Shown one piece after another: positions 41,409-50,229 of a stretch of 64,000 nucleotides of DNA; position 1 is the first letter of the stretch, and the number at the start of each line of letters is the position of its first letter. Source of the stretch: Bacteroidota bacterium (lineage in GTDB: Bacteria > Bacteroidota > Bacteroidia > B-17B0 > Aurantibacillaceae); the NCBI GenBank assembly GCA_018267825.1, contig JAFDXR010000007.1:52056-116055 (forward strand), in the 5' to 3' direction. A model generated the notes under the pieces. That model did no database searches. It was not told the origin of the DNA and saw nothing but the letters and a program-made list of their open reading frames with translations. A program made the translations under genes and the position numbers.

Positions 41409-43832
41409 TTATTTACCCGATTTCGACGGAGGGTCGATGTCTTTGGCCTGGCGTTGTTCCACTTTCAGTTTTCCGAAGTTGTAATTGATGCTCACGTTGA
41501 TCCGCCTGGTATCAAAGGTTTGTACGCCTGTGCCATTCAGGTTCTGGTATTGAATCATGGTACGGCGTACCTGCCCGAAAAATATATCGTTAAATGCCAG
41601 TGACACAGAGAGCTTATCGGAAAGCATCGTTTTCTTAAATGCCAGGTTCACATAGGATCGGGCTTTGGTATGATAAATGCCTTCCAGAAAAGGACTCAGG
41701 TAAAATGCATTGAGCTCCATCGAATAACCTTTTGTAAATGTCAGCCTGCTGTATAAACTTGGCTGAAAGGCCGTCGTTTGAATGCGATACGGTTGATTGT
41801 TGATATTACCTTTGGCATTGATATGGAAAACAGTGGCATTTAAATTCACCGACCACCATTTGTACAGATCTTTCTGGATGAAGAGAGAGTAGGCATATAT
41901 GTCGGCCCAATTAAGGTTTGTACTGGTGTGTATATATGTTTTACTGGAATCGTTTTGCGTGTTGTAACCCATAAACGTATTATTGATTCTCGTGAAGTTT
42001 ACACTGTTATTCAGCCAGGAATTGTAAGAATGTGTAAAGCCAATGTCATGGCTGTACTCCGGCTTCAGGTAAGGATTGCCTTTGAAAGAAACCTGTGTGC
42101 TCAGGAATACGGTAAAGGGATTGAACATGTTGTAGTCGGGCCGGTTCACGCGCTTATTGTATGATAAGGAGAATGTATGTTTGTCGGAAGGTTTGTAATC
42201 GAACGTGAGCACAGGAAAGAGATTGAAATACTGGCGGTGAAAATTCAGGCTGTTGCCACGCGACGATGTTTGAAACATGGTGTTTTCACCCCGCAGACCC
42301 GCCTGGATGGTCACTTTTTCAAAATCCCTGGTCAGGTTGATATAGCCGGCACTGATATTCTGTGTGTAATTGAAAATGTTGGAATACATGCTGTCAGTGA
42401 CGAAATCACCACTGGTATAATCCAGGTTTTTGAGGTAATAGTCACTATGCATGATCTGGTAACTATGCTTGATCCCTGTTTCGAGCTTGAGCTTATGTTT
42501 CAGTTCTTTTTCAAAATCGAGCAGGGCCGAAGAGTTCGTAAAGGTAAGAGTGTTCCTGGTTTTAAATAGAGCCGGAGATTTTACATCGTAGTAACCGGCA
42601 TCCTGGTAACTATTATAAAAATCGGCATCGTAAATGTCCCAGTAAGGATTATAATTGGCAGAGAAACGTAAAACGGTTCCACTCGTGTCGAAGTTGTGTT
42701 CTGCATTGAGGTTGAATTCCGGATAGATCCAGGGATTGGGTTTGGAAGAATGAAACCCCAGGTTCCGGTACCCCGTGTTGTTATCACTGTAATTGGTATT
42801 TGTATAAATATCTTCGCCGCCCATACCAAAGGCGCCATTCATTTTGATACCAATGGAATTGGATTTATTGATAAACCAATCAGCCCCGAGATTGTATGTT
42901 TCATAATGGTTATGCACTTTGATGATGCTTTTAGAGTCCAGCGTAGTTTCCGTAGCATTGTAGTTGAATGCATTTGTCATGCGCTCGGTATTGTGAAACC
43001 ATTCCCGTTCGGCGGTAAAGCCGGTGAAGAAATTAACCTTGCGCCCTTTGTAGTTCAGGGTGAATCCGCCCGATGGGTTGCCGTAAAAGCCTTGCGAATA
43101 GCTGGTAAACACATTGCCGCTGAAGCCCGTCATTTTAATTTTTTTGGTTTTGATATTGATCATGCCACCCGTACCGGCTGCATCGTAGCGTACCGGTGGT
43201 TTCCGGAGCACCTCTATTTTTTCGACCTGCGAAGCGTTCATGCTTTTCAGGATGTTCATAAGCTGTGGACCAGCCAGCTGCTGGATCTTTCCATCGATCA
43301 TGATCTTCACGCCCGATTTTCCCTGGATGGAGATATTACCATCGGAAACAGTAACACCGGGAAGCCGCGCTAAAAGGTCGTACACTGTATTACCCATAGC
43401 CAGGGCCGTGCCTTCCACATTCACGATAACATTCCCGTTTTTGAACTCTATGGTTTTCTTTTGGGCCGATACCGATACCTCGTTCAGGTTGATCTGTCCC
43501 GACCGGAGCCTGATGTCGGGCACCTGCATCGCATGAGTACTGTCATAGTCCAGCGACTCCGAAAAAAATGTCTCATAACCTATGGCAGAGACCTTGATGC
43601 GGTAAATACCTTTGGAAATAGATTCAAAGCAGAAGGAGCCATCTTCCTGCGTCATGACACCTTTCACAATACTGCTGTCGTGATTTTGTATCAGGGCCAC
43701 CGCATTAAACGGAATCGGATGTCCCAGTGTATCATGAAGCATGCCATGAACAGAACACTGCGCCATAGCAATATGCGTGCACAGGAACCAGCTGCAAAGG
43801 AGCAGGAGCATACGGAAGAGTGACAGTTTCAT
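41409..43832 (-). CDS. TonB-dependent outer-membrane barrel protein
   Basis: 807 aa from MKLSLFRMLLLLC at 43832, which starts a good signal peptide ending in AMAQ. An N-terminal carboxypeptidase-regulatory-like domain (VHGMLHDTLGHPIPFNAVAL), plug (NTVYDLLARLPGVTV, VEKIEVLRKPPVRYDAAGTGGMINI), and an OMP_b-brl_3-type barrel ending NVSINYNFGKLKVEQR follow. Same family as the protein at 17740-20229. No SusD, FecI or FecR homologue is nearby. Substrate unknown. Confidence 0.92.
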   Translation of the reverse strand: MKLSLFRMLLLLCSWFLCTHIAMAQCSVHGMLHDTLGHPIPFNAVALIQNHDSSIVKGVMTQEDGSFCFESISKGIYRIKVSAIGYETFFSESLDYDSTHAMQVPDIRLRSGQINLNEVSVSAQKKTIEFKNGNVIVNVEGTALAMGNTVYDLLARLPGVTVSDGNISIQGKSGVKIMIDGKIQQLAGPQLMNILKSMNASQVEKIEVLRKPPVRYDAAGTGGMINIKTKKIKMTGFSGNVFTSYSQGFYGNPSGGFTLNYKGRKVNFFTGFTAEREWFHNTERMTNAFNYNATETTLDSKSIIKVHNHYETYNLGADWFINKSNSIGIKMNGAFGMGGEDIYTNTNYSDNNTGYRNLGFHSSKPNPWIYPEFNLNAEHNFDTSGTVLRFSANYNPYWDIYDADFYNSYQDAGYYDVKSPALFKTRNTLTFTNSSALLDFEKELKHKLKLETGIKHSYQIMHSDYYLKNLDYTSGDFVTDSMYSNIFNYTQNISAGYINLTRDFEKVTIQAGLRGENTMFQTSSRGNSLNFHRQYFNLFPVLTFDYKPSDKHTFSLSYNKRVNRPDYNMFNPFTVFLSTQVSFKGNPYLKPEYSHDIGFTHSYNSWLNNSVNFTRINNTFMGYNTQNDSSKTYIHTSTNLNWADIYAYSLFIQKDLYKWWSVNLNATVFHINAKGNINNQPYRIQTTAFQPSLYSRLTFTKGYSMELNAFYLSPFLEGIYHTKARSYVNLAFKKTMLSDKLSVSLAFNDIFFGQVRRTMIQYQNLNGTGVQTFDTRRINVSINYNFGKLKVEQRQAKDIDPPSKSGK

Positions 43833-44048
43833 GGAGTAATGCCTGCAAGGTATTATAAAAAATAATATCCAGCCCATGCACATCTTGTTATTTAACAATT
43901 TAAAACAAAACGGCAAAGTATTGACAAAATTGTGATCAGGCCCTTTTGTCACAAGTGTGATTTCGAATCATCCCGGAGACGCGGATATTCTTTGTCAAAA
44001 AGGCTCATAAAAGAACGGAGTATTTTAGTATTTTCGCTCCTTTTATCT

Positions 44049-44453
44049 ATGGCACTCATCGTCAAAAAATCGAAACTCCCCGGAGCAGGCAAGGGCTTAT
44101 ACACCACCAAAGCAATCCGGAAGGAGGCTAAAGTTATTGAATATCGCGGGGAGATCATCGGCTATGAGGAGTATCGACGCCGGGCCAGGAGGGAAGAGGA
44201 TCATTACCTGTTTTACCTGAGACGTGATCTGTGTATTGATGCCATGTACACTAAACAGTATAAGGCCCGTTATGCCAATGATGCAGCGGGTATCACACGG
44301 GTGAAAGGGCTTCGCAATAACAGCGATTACGTGATCTTTGGTGATAAATGTTTTATTGTGGCTTCACGCGATATAAAAGCAGGTGAGGAAATCTTTGTGA
44401 ACTACACCAACCATTACTGGAAAGCCATGCGAAAACGGATGAAGAAGAAATGA
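44049..44453 (+). CDS. SET-domain protein
   Basis: 134 aa from MALIVKKSKLPGAG at 44049. SET core: GKGLYTTKAIRKEAKVIEYRGEIIG, YLRRDLCIDAMY, KARYANDAAGITRVKGLRNNSDYVI (the N-H/N-N pseudoknot region), and SRDIKAGEEIFVNYTNHYW. A lysine methyltransferase fold, small like other bacterial SET proteins. Targets in Bacteroidota are not known; the basic C-terminus could bind nucleic acid. Confidence 0.88.
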   Translation: MALIVKKSKLPGAGKGLYTTKAIRKEAKVIEYRGEIIGYEEYRRRARREEDHYLFYLRRDLCIDAMYTKQYKARYANDAAGITRVKGLRNNSDYVIFGDKCFIVASRDIKAGEEIFVNYTNHYWKAMRKRMKKK

Positions 44454-44519
44454 GATTTTAAGACTTCCTGCCTTTCATCCATCAAGGATTGGGTCTGTAT
44501 TTTTTGAATTTCTTTAAAT

Positions 44520-44555
44520 ATCTACTTGTTTAGTAGATTAGTAATCGTATATTTG
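44520..44555 (+). promoter_or_regulatory. Promoter and operator of the Rrf2 gene
   Basis: TTG (44526-44528), 19 bp, TATATTTG (44548-44555) is an exact promoter. The -33 box lies in ATCTACT-TGTTT-AGTAGAT (44520-44538), an inverted repeat whose ATCTA-N9-TAGAT core is repeated after the Rrf2 gene at 45037-45059. Confidence 0.78.
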
Positions 44556-44571
44556 CGCCGGATTTTAGATT

Positions 44572-45021
44572 ATGTTATCCAAAAAATCGAAATACGCCAT
44601 CAAGGCACTGGTAGCTCTGGCGAAACACAGCAAGCATGGTGAGCCCATGCGTATTGTCGAGATCTCGGAACAGGAGAAAATTCCGAAAAAATTCCTGGAA
44701 GCCATTCTCCTGGATCTTCGTAAACATGGTATCCTTGGCAGTAAAATGGGAATCAATGGAGGTTATTACCTGGTGAAAAAACCGGAGCAGATTTTCCTGA
44801 CGGAGATCATCCGCCTCACCGATGGTCCCATCGCGATGATCCCCTGCGCCAGCCTGAATTTCTATGAGAAATGCGATGATTGCGAAGATGAAACGGTTTG
44901 CGGCCTCCGGAAAGTGATGACCGAGCTGAGAACGGCCAGCCTGGCAGTCCTTTCAGCCAACAGCATTGCCGACATTATTAAGAAAGAAACGAAATTGATA
45001 AACTCAAAAAACAGGAAGTAA
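44572..45021 (+). CDS. Rrf2-family transcriptional regulator
   Basis: 149 aa. Winged helix: SKKSKYAIKALVALAKHS, IVEISEQEKIPKKFLEAILLDLRKHGILGSKMGINGGYYL. A cysteine cluster IPCASLNFYEKCDDCEDETVC (four Cys, about residues 98-117) suggests an Fe-S cluster or thiol sensor. Neighbouring YeeE/YedE genes point to sulfur metabolism. Two ATCTA-N9-TAGAT sites flank the gene, one in its promoter and one before the following genes. Confidence 0.92.
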   Translation: MLSKKSKYAIKALVALAKHSKHGEPMRIVEISEQEKIPKKFLEAILLDLRKHGILGSKMGINGGYYLVKKPEQIFLTEIIRLTDGPIAMIPCASLNFYEKCDDCEDETVCGLRKVMTELRTASLAVLSANSIADIIKKETKLINSKNRK

Positions 45022-45034
45022 AAAAATTTACCCC

Positions 45035-45061
45035 GATAATCTATAAAGTCTATAGATTATC
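45035..45061. promoter_or_regulatory. Second Rrf2 operator
   Basis: GATAATCTATA (45035-45045) and TATAGATTATC (45051-45061) are perfect 11-bp arms around AAGTC. The ATCTA-N9-TAGAT core and spacing match the promoter site of the Rrf2 gene. It lies just before the tRNA-like element and the thioesterase-YeeE-YedE genes. Confidence 0.75.
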
Positions 45062-45080
45062 TGGATTTAATATAAAACAA

Positions 45081-45145
45081 GGCCTCGTGCTGAAAGGCAG
45101 TGCATAATGAAAATTATGAATACGGTTCGATCCCGTTCGGGGCCT
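45081..45145 (+). tRNA. Short tRNA-like element in the leader of the thioesterase gene (degenerate)
   Basis: Acceptor GGCCTCG/CGGGGCC pairs over 7 bp. A tiny D-arm CTG-AAAGG-CAG, an anticodon-like stem CATAA/TTATG with a 6-nt loop TGAAAA, almost no variable loop, and a T-arm-like (T)ACGG-TTCGATC-CCGT(T) follow, in only 65 nt. The 5- and 6-nt loops argue against a working tRNA. It sits between the Rrf2 operator and the ATG at 45159, so it is probably in that mRNA leader. Pseudo-tRNA or a tRNA-like control element. Confidence 0.5.
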
Positions 45146-45158
45146 CAGATAAATTAAT

Positions 45159-45620
45159 ATGGAACTCATCACAACATACATCTGCAAAGCTTTCGACATA
45201 GGCGTTCATAACAATATGTTCGGAGGCACTATCATGTCTATCATCGACGATGCTGCCGGCTCTTATGCCTCGCAGATCTGCGATACGCCAAACCTGGTAA
45301 CCATTAAGTTCGACGGACTGGTGTTTAAGAAACCTGTTCATGTCGGGAGTATTCTGAAAATCTATGGTAAAGTGGTGCGCTTTGGTAAAACCTCGGTAGA
45401 GCTATAAATTGAGGTGCGGAAACATAATGTGTATACAGGCGAACAGCATATCGTAACCCATACCAATGTGGTAATGGTGCGTGTAGATGAAGAGGGGAAA
45501 TCCATTCCGGTTTCGGATATAGTGAAGAAACGCTATGAAACACGCCTGAAAAAATTCGGGAAAGGGCTCCTGACACCCGATGAGACGCTGAAAGAAAACG
45601 AAACGGTTATATTAAACTGA
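45159..45620 (+). pseudogene. Hotdog-fold acyl-CoA thioesterase gene interrupted by in-frame TAA
   Basis: The reading frame gives 82 residues (ITTYICKAFDIGVHNNMFGGTIMSIIDDAAG, VGSILKIYGKVVRFGKTSVEL), then TAA at 45405-45407, and continues in the same frame with IEVRKHNVYTGEQHIVTHTNVVMVRVDEEGK to 45620. Together it is one YciA-like thioesterase of about 153 aa. The stop falls where a Lys, Asn or similar codon is expected in the core strand. Either a recent nonsense mutation, a sequencing error, or stop-codon readthrough. Confidence 0.8.
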
Positions 45621-45628
45621 CATAAGCT

Positions 45629-46192
45629 ATGCTTGATTTTATAAAACAACCCTGGCCCTGGTACATCGCCGGCCCTATTATCGGGCTCACCGTACCCATC
45701 CTCCTGATTTTGGGAAATAAGCCATTCGGAATTTCCTCATCCCTGCGCCATATCTGCGCCGCATGTTTTCCAACCAATCTCAGCTATTTCAAATACAACT
45801 GGAAAAAGGAAATATGGAATCTCTTTTTTGTAACAGGCATTCTGCTTGGAGCTGTGCTCGCTTCTTCATTTCTGAAAGATCCCGATCCCATCACGATTGC
45901 TGATAAAACAAAAACGGTTTTGCAGGAAAATCATATTACGGACTTTAATCATGCAGCTCCTGCAGATATTTTCAGTTGGGGAAGCCTCCTGACTTTACGT
46001 GGGTTTATGTTTATGGTGCTCGGTGGTTTTCTGGTAGGCTTTGGAACCCGCTATGCAGGCGGTTGCACCAGCGGGCATTCCATCATGGGATTATCCAATC
46101 TGCAATGGCCTTCCCTGGTAGCTACAGTTTGCTTTATGACCGGAGGTATCCTGGTGACCTGGTTTGTATTACCTTTTATTTTAAAACTCTGA
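45629..46192 (+). CDS. YeeE/YedE-family membrane protein, first half
   Basis: 187 aa, about five membrane helices. The conserved thiosulfate-pathway motif FGTRYAGGCTSGHSIMG lies near residue 145, with Cys in the pore. A YeeE/YedE transporter split in two genes is common in Bacteroidota; this half starts 8 bp after the thioesterase frame and ends 1 bp before the next gene. Likely imports thiosulfate or a related sulfur species, and is under Rrf2 control by context. Confidence 0.92.
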   Translation: MLDFIKQPWPWYIAGPIIGLTVPILLILGNKPFGISSSLRHICAACFPTNLSYFKYNWKKEIWNLFFVTGILLGAVLASSFLKDPDPITIADKTKTVLQENHITDFNHAAPADIFSWGSLLTLRGFMFMVLGGFLVGFGTRYAGGCTSGHSIMGLSNLQWPSLVATVCFMTGGILVTWFVLPFILKL

Positions 46193-46193
46193 T

Positions 46194-46685
46194 ATGGCAC
46201 AATCTTCAAATGCAAAACTCCCGGATGAGTTTAAAACGCTGGTGGTTCTGCATCCGGCAGCAGAATTCAGTGTAGTTAAGAACCTGAAATTTCTGGCGGT
46301 AGGTGTTTTCTTCGGGATCACCTTTGTGAAAGCCGAGATCATCAGCTGGTTCAGGATCCAGGAAATGTTCCGATTCGACGCCTTCCACATGTATGGTGTC
46401 ATTGGTTCCGCGGTTTGGGTAGGTGCGCTCTCTGTGTTCATCATCAAACGCCTCGGCATAAAAACCATAACGGGCGATGCCATTCGCATTGAACCCAAAA
46501 CATTTCATAAAGGGCAGATATTCGGAGGACTGTTGTTTGGCTTTGGCTGGGCATTAACGGGTGCCTGCCCGGGACCTTTATTTGCCCAGATCGGAAGCGG
46601 CTGTACGGTGGTGGTTGTCACCTTTGCCAGTGCTGTATTGGGCACCTGGGTGTATGGTTACTTAAAGGATAAGTTGCCGCATTGA
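46194..46685 (+). CDS. YeeE/YedE-family membrane protein, second half (DUF6691-like)
   Basis: 163 aa, four helices. The matching pore motif is FGFGWALTGACPGPLFAQIG near residue 115, again with a Cys. It lies 1 bp after the first half, so both are made together and presumably form one transporter. Confidence 0.92.
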   Translation: MAQSSNAKLPDEFKTLVVLHPAAEFSVVKNLKFLAVGVFFGITFVKAEIISWFRIQEMFRFDAFHMYGVIGSAVWVGALSVFIIKRLGIKTITGDAIRIEPKTFHKGQIFGGLLFGFGWALTGACPGPLFAQIGSGCTVVVVTFASAVLGTWVYGYLKDKLPH

Positions 46686-46880
46686 AGATGGCAATGCGAA
46701 AGCGAAAATTACACATCCCTCCTGAAACCCGTGGAAAGGAGAAACCAAAAGCCTGCTGTAACTATCATTTGTGCTGACTTTGAATTCTTGCATGATCAAA
46801 ATAAGTGACTGTGGGCTATTGGAATAATGTACTGCAACCATATCAGGGGATTTAATTCTTGATTCAGTCTTTTATCGTAA

Positions 46881-47189
46881 TCATCTGGTGTGCAAGGTTT
46901 TTGCGTCCGTTTGCCAGTTGAAATTTAACGAACCACAACGCGGACATTCCACATACTCTCCTCCGAGTTTATCATAAGCGCAGCGATTGCAACGATCGTG
47001 AATTTTATTGATATGTGTTGTAATGTATTTGGCATCTCTTTGAGAAAGCTTATAATAATCCACGATGTACTTCATTGCAAGGATAGGTGATTGAATCTTT
47101 AATTCGGACAATTTCTGTTTTTCAGGTTCGTTAAAATCAGGGACTTCAATTCCTTCTTTTGGCAGGCAATTTTTGCATTGAATTTTCAT
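46881..47189 (-). CDS. Small zinc-ribbon-type hypothetical protein
   Basis: 102 aa. Cysteine pairs CKNC at the N-terminus and CNRC ... CPRC near the C-terminus, suitable for one or two zinc sites. A helical middle (ILAMKYIVDYYKLSQRDAKYITTHINKIHDRCN) separates them. No family recognised; possibly nucleic-acid binding. Confidence 0.65.
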   Translation of the reverse strand: MKIQCKNCLPKEGIEVPDFNEPEKQKLSELKIQSPILAMKYIVDYYKLSQRDAKYITTHINKIHDRCNRCAYDKLGGEYVECPRCGSLNFNWQTDAKTLHTR

Positions 47190-47342
47190 TACATCTTGGG
47201 GTAGGATAAAACTTAACGGTATCCGTTTAAAAGGGGATATAGTACACGAAAATATAAAATCACTTTTGATTTTGAAATGGGGCTTATTGTCTTTTAAAAC
47301 TTTCGCAAATTGAGCGGGCCGGAAAAATACACCAACCGCAAA

Positions 47343-48071
47343 CTATGCGTCAGATTTTTCTATTTCCGACTTATTGTCTGACTTATCAGGAAAAAGTGCT
47401 TTGACATTTGGTTTGAAAATGAAATAAATCAAACCACCATGAAACACCACACCAAAGAGTATCGCAGACAGGTCAGGCATTGGCATGAATTGCATAAACG
47501 AGTCGCCGATGCCGGACATTTTAAAGAACAGGTATAACCCGGAACAATCAAGGATTAATTGATAGACAAGCCATATCAGAAGCATTTTCCAGCCTGTTAC
47601 TGTTTTCTTCCACAGAAAAAAAACCGCTACCGGCAAATAGAAATACTCAAGCAAAAACATAGATACGGTGAAGTCGCCATTTGCTATATCTTTAAACGCA
47701 CTAATAATCAGGTTAAAACCTGTTACTGTTTTAAACAGAAATGCAAGAAGAAGAACCGTACAGATGATCACGATCGTTTTTTCGGGTGTTTTCTCGATCA
47801 GCGGATCTGCATATTCCAGGACTTTAAGTGCTTTGTCTGAAGCTTCTTTACGCCTTTGTTTTTTTTCAGCCAGTTTCTTTTGGGCTTCATCGTTTTTTTT
47901 CCGGACTTCACTCTTGGCTTGTTCAATGTCCTGGCGACCTGCGAGTTCAAGCTTCGCTATCTCAATGGCAATGGGCTGATAGTCTTTACGGTTTTCAATA
48001 ATATCCAGGAGCTTGGCTGTGGAAAGTTTTTTATATGTGTCTGCAAGTTGTTTAGTCATAAGAGGAGTCAT
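47343..48071 (-). CDS. Hypothetical membrane protein with N-terminal coiled coil
   Basis: 242 aa from the ATG at 48071 (48059 equally possible). A cytoplasmic N-terminus (LADTYKKLSTAKLLDIIENRKDYQPIAIEIAKLELAGR, a segment seen in other Bacteroidota membrane proteins) runs into a charged coiled coil (AQKKLAEKKQRRKEASDKAL), then four or five membrane helices from about residue 110, ending in a charged tail. Function unknown. A TACCTATTTCAA motif lies about 70 bp upstream. Confidence 0.7.
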   Translation of the reverse strand: MTPLMTKQLADTYKKLSTAKLLDIIENRKDYQPIAIEIAKLELAGRQDIEQAKSEVRKKNDEAQKKLAEKKQRRKEASDKALKVLEYADPLIEKTPEKTIVIICTVLLLAFLFKTVTGFNLIISAFKDIANGDFTVSMFLLEYFYLPVAVFFLWKKTVTGWKMLLIWLVYQLILDCSGLYLFFKMSGIGDSFMQFMPMPDLSAILFGVVFHGGLIYFIFKPNVKALFPDKSDNKSEIEKSDA

Positions 48072-48198
48072 AGCTGTTCGGAGCGTAATCCCGATCTCAG
48101 CACTACCTGTGCAAATTAACAAAATCGCCTTTCATTTTGAAATAGGTATGACTACTTTGTTTTGAAAATATACCATCATTCTGAATAAACAAGATTAA

Positions 48199-48271
48199 GA
48201 AACAGAATGGGAGTGAAGAAAAATCAGGAGAGTCACGCCGCTCTCGCTTTGTTTCTCTCTCTGATTTAGTA
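48199..48271 (-). repeat. tRNA-3'-associated hairpin repeat, copy 1
   Basis: On the minus strand TACTAAATCAG opens the element. AAATCAG (48267-48261) pairs with CTGATTT (48227-48221), and inside GAGAG pairs with CTCTC. The right arm is followed by TTTTTCTT, so it may act as the terminator of the tRNA-like element that ends at 48270. A second copy lies at 55049-55123. Confidence 0.65.
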
Positions 48272-48357
48272 ACCAGGACGGGACTCGAACCCGTACAGCT
48301 TTCAACATATGCCCCTCAAAGGGGCTTGTCTGCCAATTCCCACAGCCAAATGAGGTT
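48270..48357 (-). tRNA. Degenerate class II tRNA-like element (Leu-type D-arm)
   Basis: On the minus strand: AACC (48357-48354) pairs with GGTT (48274-48271) but the rest of the acceptor does not pair. The D-arm GGGAATTGGCAGACA is Leu-like. The anticodon stem GCCCC/GGGGC leaves a 5-nt loop TTTGA, a long variable region follows, and T-arm ACGGG-TTCGAGT-CCCGT is perfect. About 88 nt, the size of a class II tRNA. No readable anticodon, so a pseudo-tRNA or tRNA-like RNA. Confidence 0.5.
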
Positions 48358-48452
48358 TATTTACCTTTAGTCTCAATATGTTTCGCCGTATTACCGCCGA
48401 CTCTATATTGTATGCATGTATTCCAGGCGAAGCAGTTTGTCCAAGGGGGTAT

Positions 48453-48911
48453 TTATTTTTTAAATTTCATCACTGTTTTTGTTCCCCGGTCCTCGGTCAC
48501 AAGAACCAATTCAGTTGCAGTGAGTGATTTGATTGTTACTGTTTCTGTTTTTTTATTTACAACAATGGATAATACACTACCACTGATACTGTAAGTGCCT
48601 GAACTTTTACCCATGGATGATTCCATGGTTATAGTCTTAGCATCAGTAAACGTATAAACCGTTTTGGCAATCATATCTTTTTTCAGGTCTTCGTATACTT
48701 TTTCCTGACCCTTCGGTGCAACCATCCCTAAATCAACAGCAAATAGTTTCCAGGTACCAACGATGGATGCTGTGGTGTAATTCAGTTCTGATCTTTCCGG
48801 CGTAACTGCTTTACTGGAAATGGTCTTGTTTTCGGCTTTGGGTCCATTGCCGGCATTGGTAGCGATGGTTAAAGTCACGAAGGCTGATAAAATAAAAATG
48901 GTTTTTTTCAT
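48453..48911 (-). CDS. Secreted lipocalin-like protein
   Basis: 152 aa. Signal peptide of about 20 residues (KKTIFILSAFVTLTIATNAG). The mature part after residue 45 has the lipocalin-like start IVGTWKLFAVDLG and successive strands (KTVYTFTDAKTITMES, GTYSISGSVLSIVV, LTATELVLVTEDRG). Typical of small Bacteroidota lipocalin-like proteins of unknown ligand. Confidence 0.8.
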   Translation of the reverse strand: MKKTIFILSAFVTLTIATNAGNGPKAENKTISSKAVTPERSELNYTTASIVGTWKLFAVDLGMVAPKGQEKVYEDLKKDMIAKTVYTFTDAKTITMESSMGKSSGTYSISGSVLSIVVNKKTETVTIKSLTATELVLVTEDRGTKTVMKFKK

Positions 48912-49037
48912 AATTTGCGTTTTATGGTTATTGTTTGTTTTGGAGTGATATGTTGCTAATTAATTGATGTAACAAAATGAAGTGTCCTCTTCAAAAAAGC
49001 TCTTGTACGTGGAATGTTCTTTAGTTCTTCTTTAGAC

Positions 49038-50069
49038 CTATTCGCAATCGTATTCTGTTATACTGGTATTGCCCCACTTGTAAAAATTGGTGGAATATGT
49101 ACCGCCTCCGGCGTAATCCTGAGCATACAGGCTCGAAAGGGCGTAACATTTTCCTGTTTTTTTGTCAATGCCGTATGCTACAATTTCCAGGTAGCGGTAT
49201 TGCGGCAATCCACTTTGATTCTTCTTGATGGAATAACCGTCGGAGGTGATCTTGAAGTCTTTGATATTGAATTCAGTCATATTGGTTTTGAAATATTCCG
49301 TGTAGAGCTCGGTAAGCTTTGTCTTTACTTTCATGTCAGAGGCCATGTCGCCGGTCTTGAGTCCACTCCATTTCTTGCCGATCATTGCTTTGACTCCTTC
49401 TTCAATTGTTAAATCGAATTCGCCCACGGCAATTGGTTTGATAGAGGACAGTTCCCTTCCTTCTCCGGCCCAGATTTCTACTTTTACTTTATGTACACCG
49501 GGTTTAAGGTTGTTGATAGCTTTTCTTTGTTCATCAGATTTCCAATCGTAAGGCATCCCCAACTTTGGGTCTACCATAATAAAACGTTGCCAGGTATTAA
49601 CACCTACTATGTCTTCTTTATTATACTGCACCCACTCCATGATTTTCACACTGTCAACGAAATAGTAAATGGTGTAGCTATAACGCATATTTGAAATGGG
49701 TTCAGGGGGTTGTCGGTCCATGTGGTACAACATGTAGTTTTCCACGGAATTAGATGTAAATACCCTGGCATATATGGGGTCACCAAGTTTGAAGGACGAT
49801 TTGAACATGCTTTCATTGCAATTGCTCAATTTAAGTTGCTGGTCTGAAAACACAATTTTCCCGACATATTTATCATGAATTGGTAGCTTTGAAGGATCGC
49901 TTGGAACGCGCCCCGGGATTTCAAAGATGAGTTCTGTATTCTTCTCTTTTTTATCTTTTTTTCCAAAGATTTGGGCGTAAGATTGACTGGTTAGAATCAT
50001 GGTCAGGATCAGTGCGATGAGGCGAAATGAATGAAAGGCTGGTAGATGGTTGTTTGTGGAGTGCTTCAT
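49038..50069 (-). CDS. Hypothetical secreted protein
   Basis: 343 aa from MKHSTNNHLPAFH at 50069, giving a signal peptide that ends near SQSYAQ. A lysine-rich segment (FGKKDKKEKNTEL) follows, then a large beta-rich region (GKIVFSDQQLKLSN, MEWVQYNKEDIVGVNTW, GVHKVKVEIWAGEGRELSS). I recognise no family; the length and make-up fit a periplasmic or outer-membrane associated protein. Adjacent divergent LytS-type kinase is not obviously related. Confidence 0.7.
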   Translation of the reverse strand: MKHSTNNHLPAFHSFRLIALILTMILTSQSYAQIFGKKDKKEKNTELIFEIPGRVPSDPSKLPIHDKYVGKIVFSDQQLKLSNCNESMFKSSFKLGDPIYARVFTSNSVENYMLYHMDRQPPEPISNMRYSYTIYYFVDSVKIMEWVQYNKEDIVGVNTWQRFIMVDPKLGMPYDWKSDEQRKAINNLKPGVHKVKVEIWAGEGRELSSIKPIAVGEFDLTIEEGVKAMIGKKWSGLKTGDMASDMKVKTKLTELYTEYFKTNMTEFNIKDFKITSDGYSIKKNQSGLPQYRYLEIVAYGIDKKTGKCYALSSLYAQDYAGGGTYSTNFYKWGNTSITEYDCE

Positions 50070-50229
50070 TTTGTACAGTTTAATTGGTTTAAAATCGAGA
50101 GAATTCATGCGACCAAAAATAGACGAAGTGGTTCCGGCAATCATGACCGATAGTTACGTTTTTAACACAATTGCCCATTCGTGGACATATAATGAAAACG
50201 CGACTGGTTTATTTTTGTAATTTACGGCA

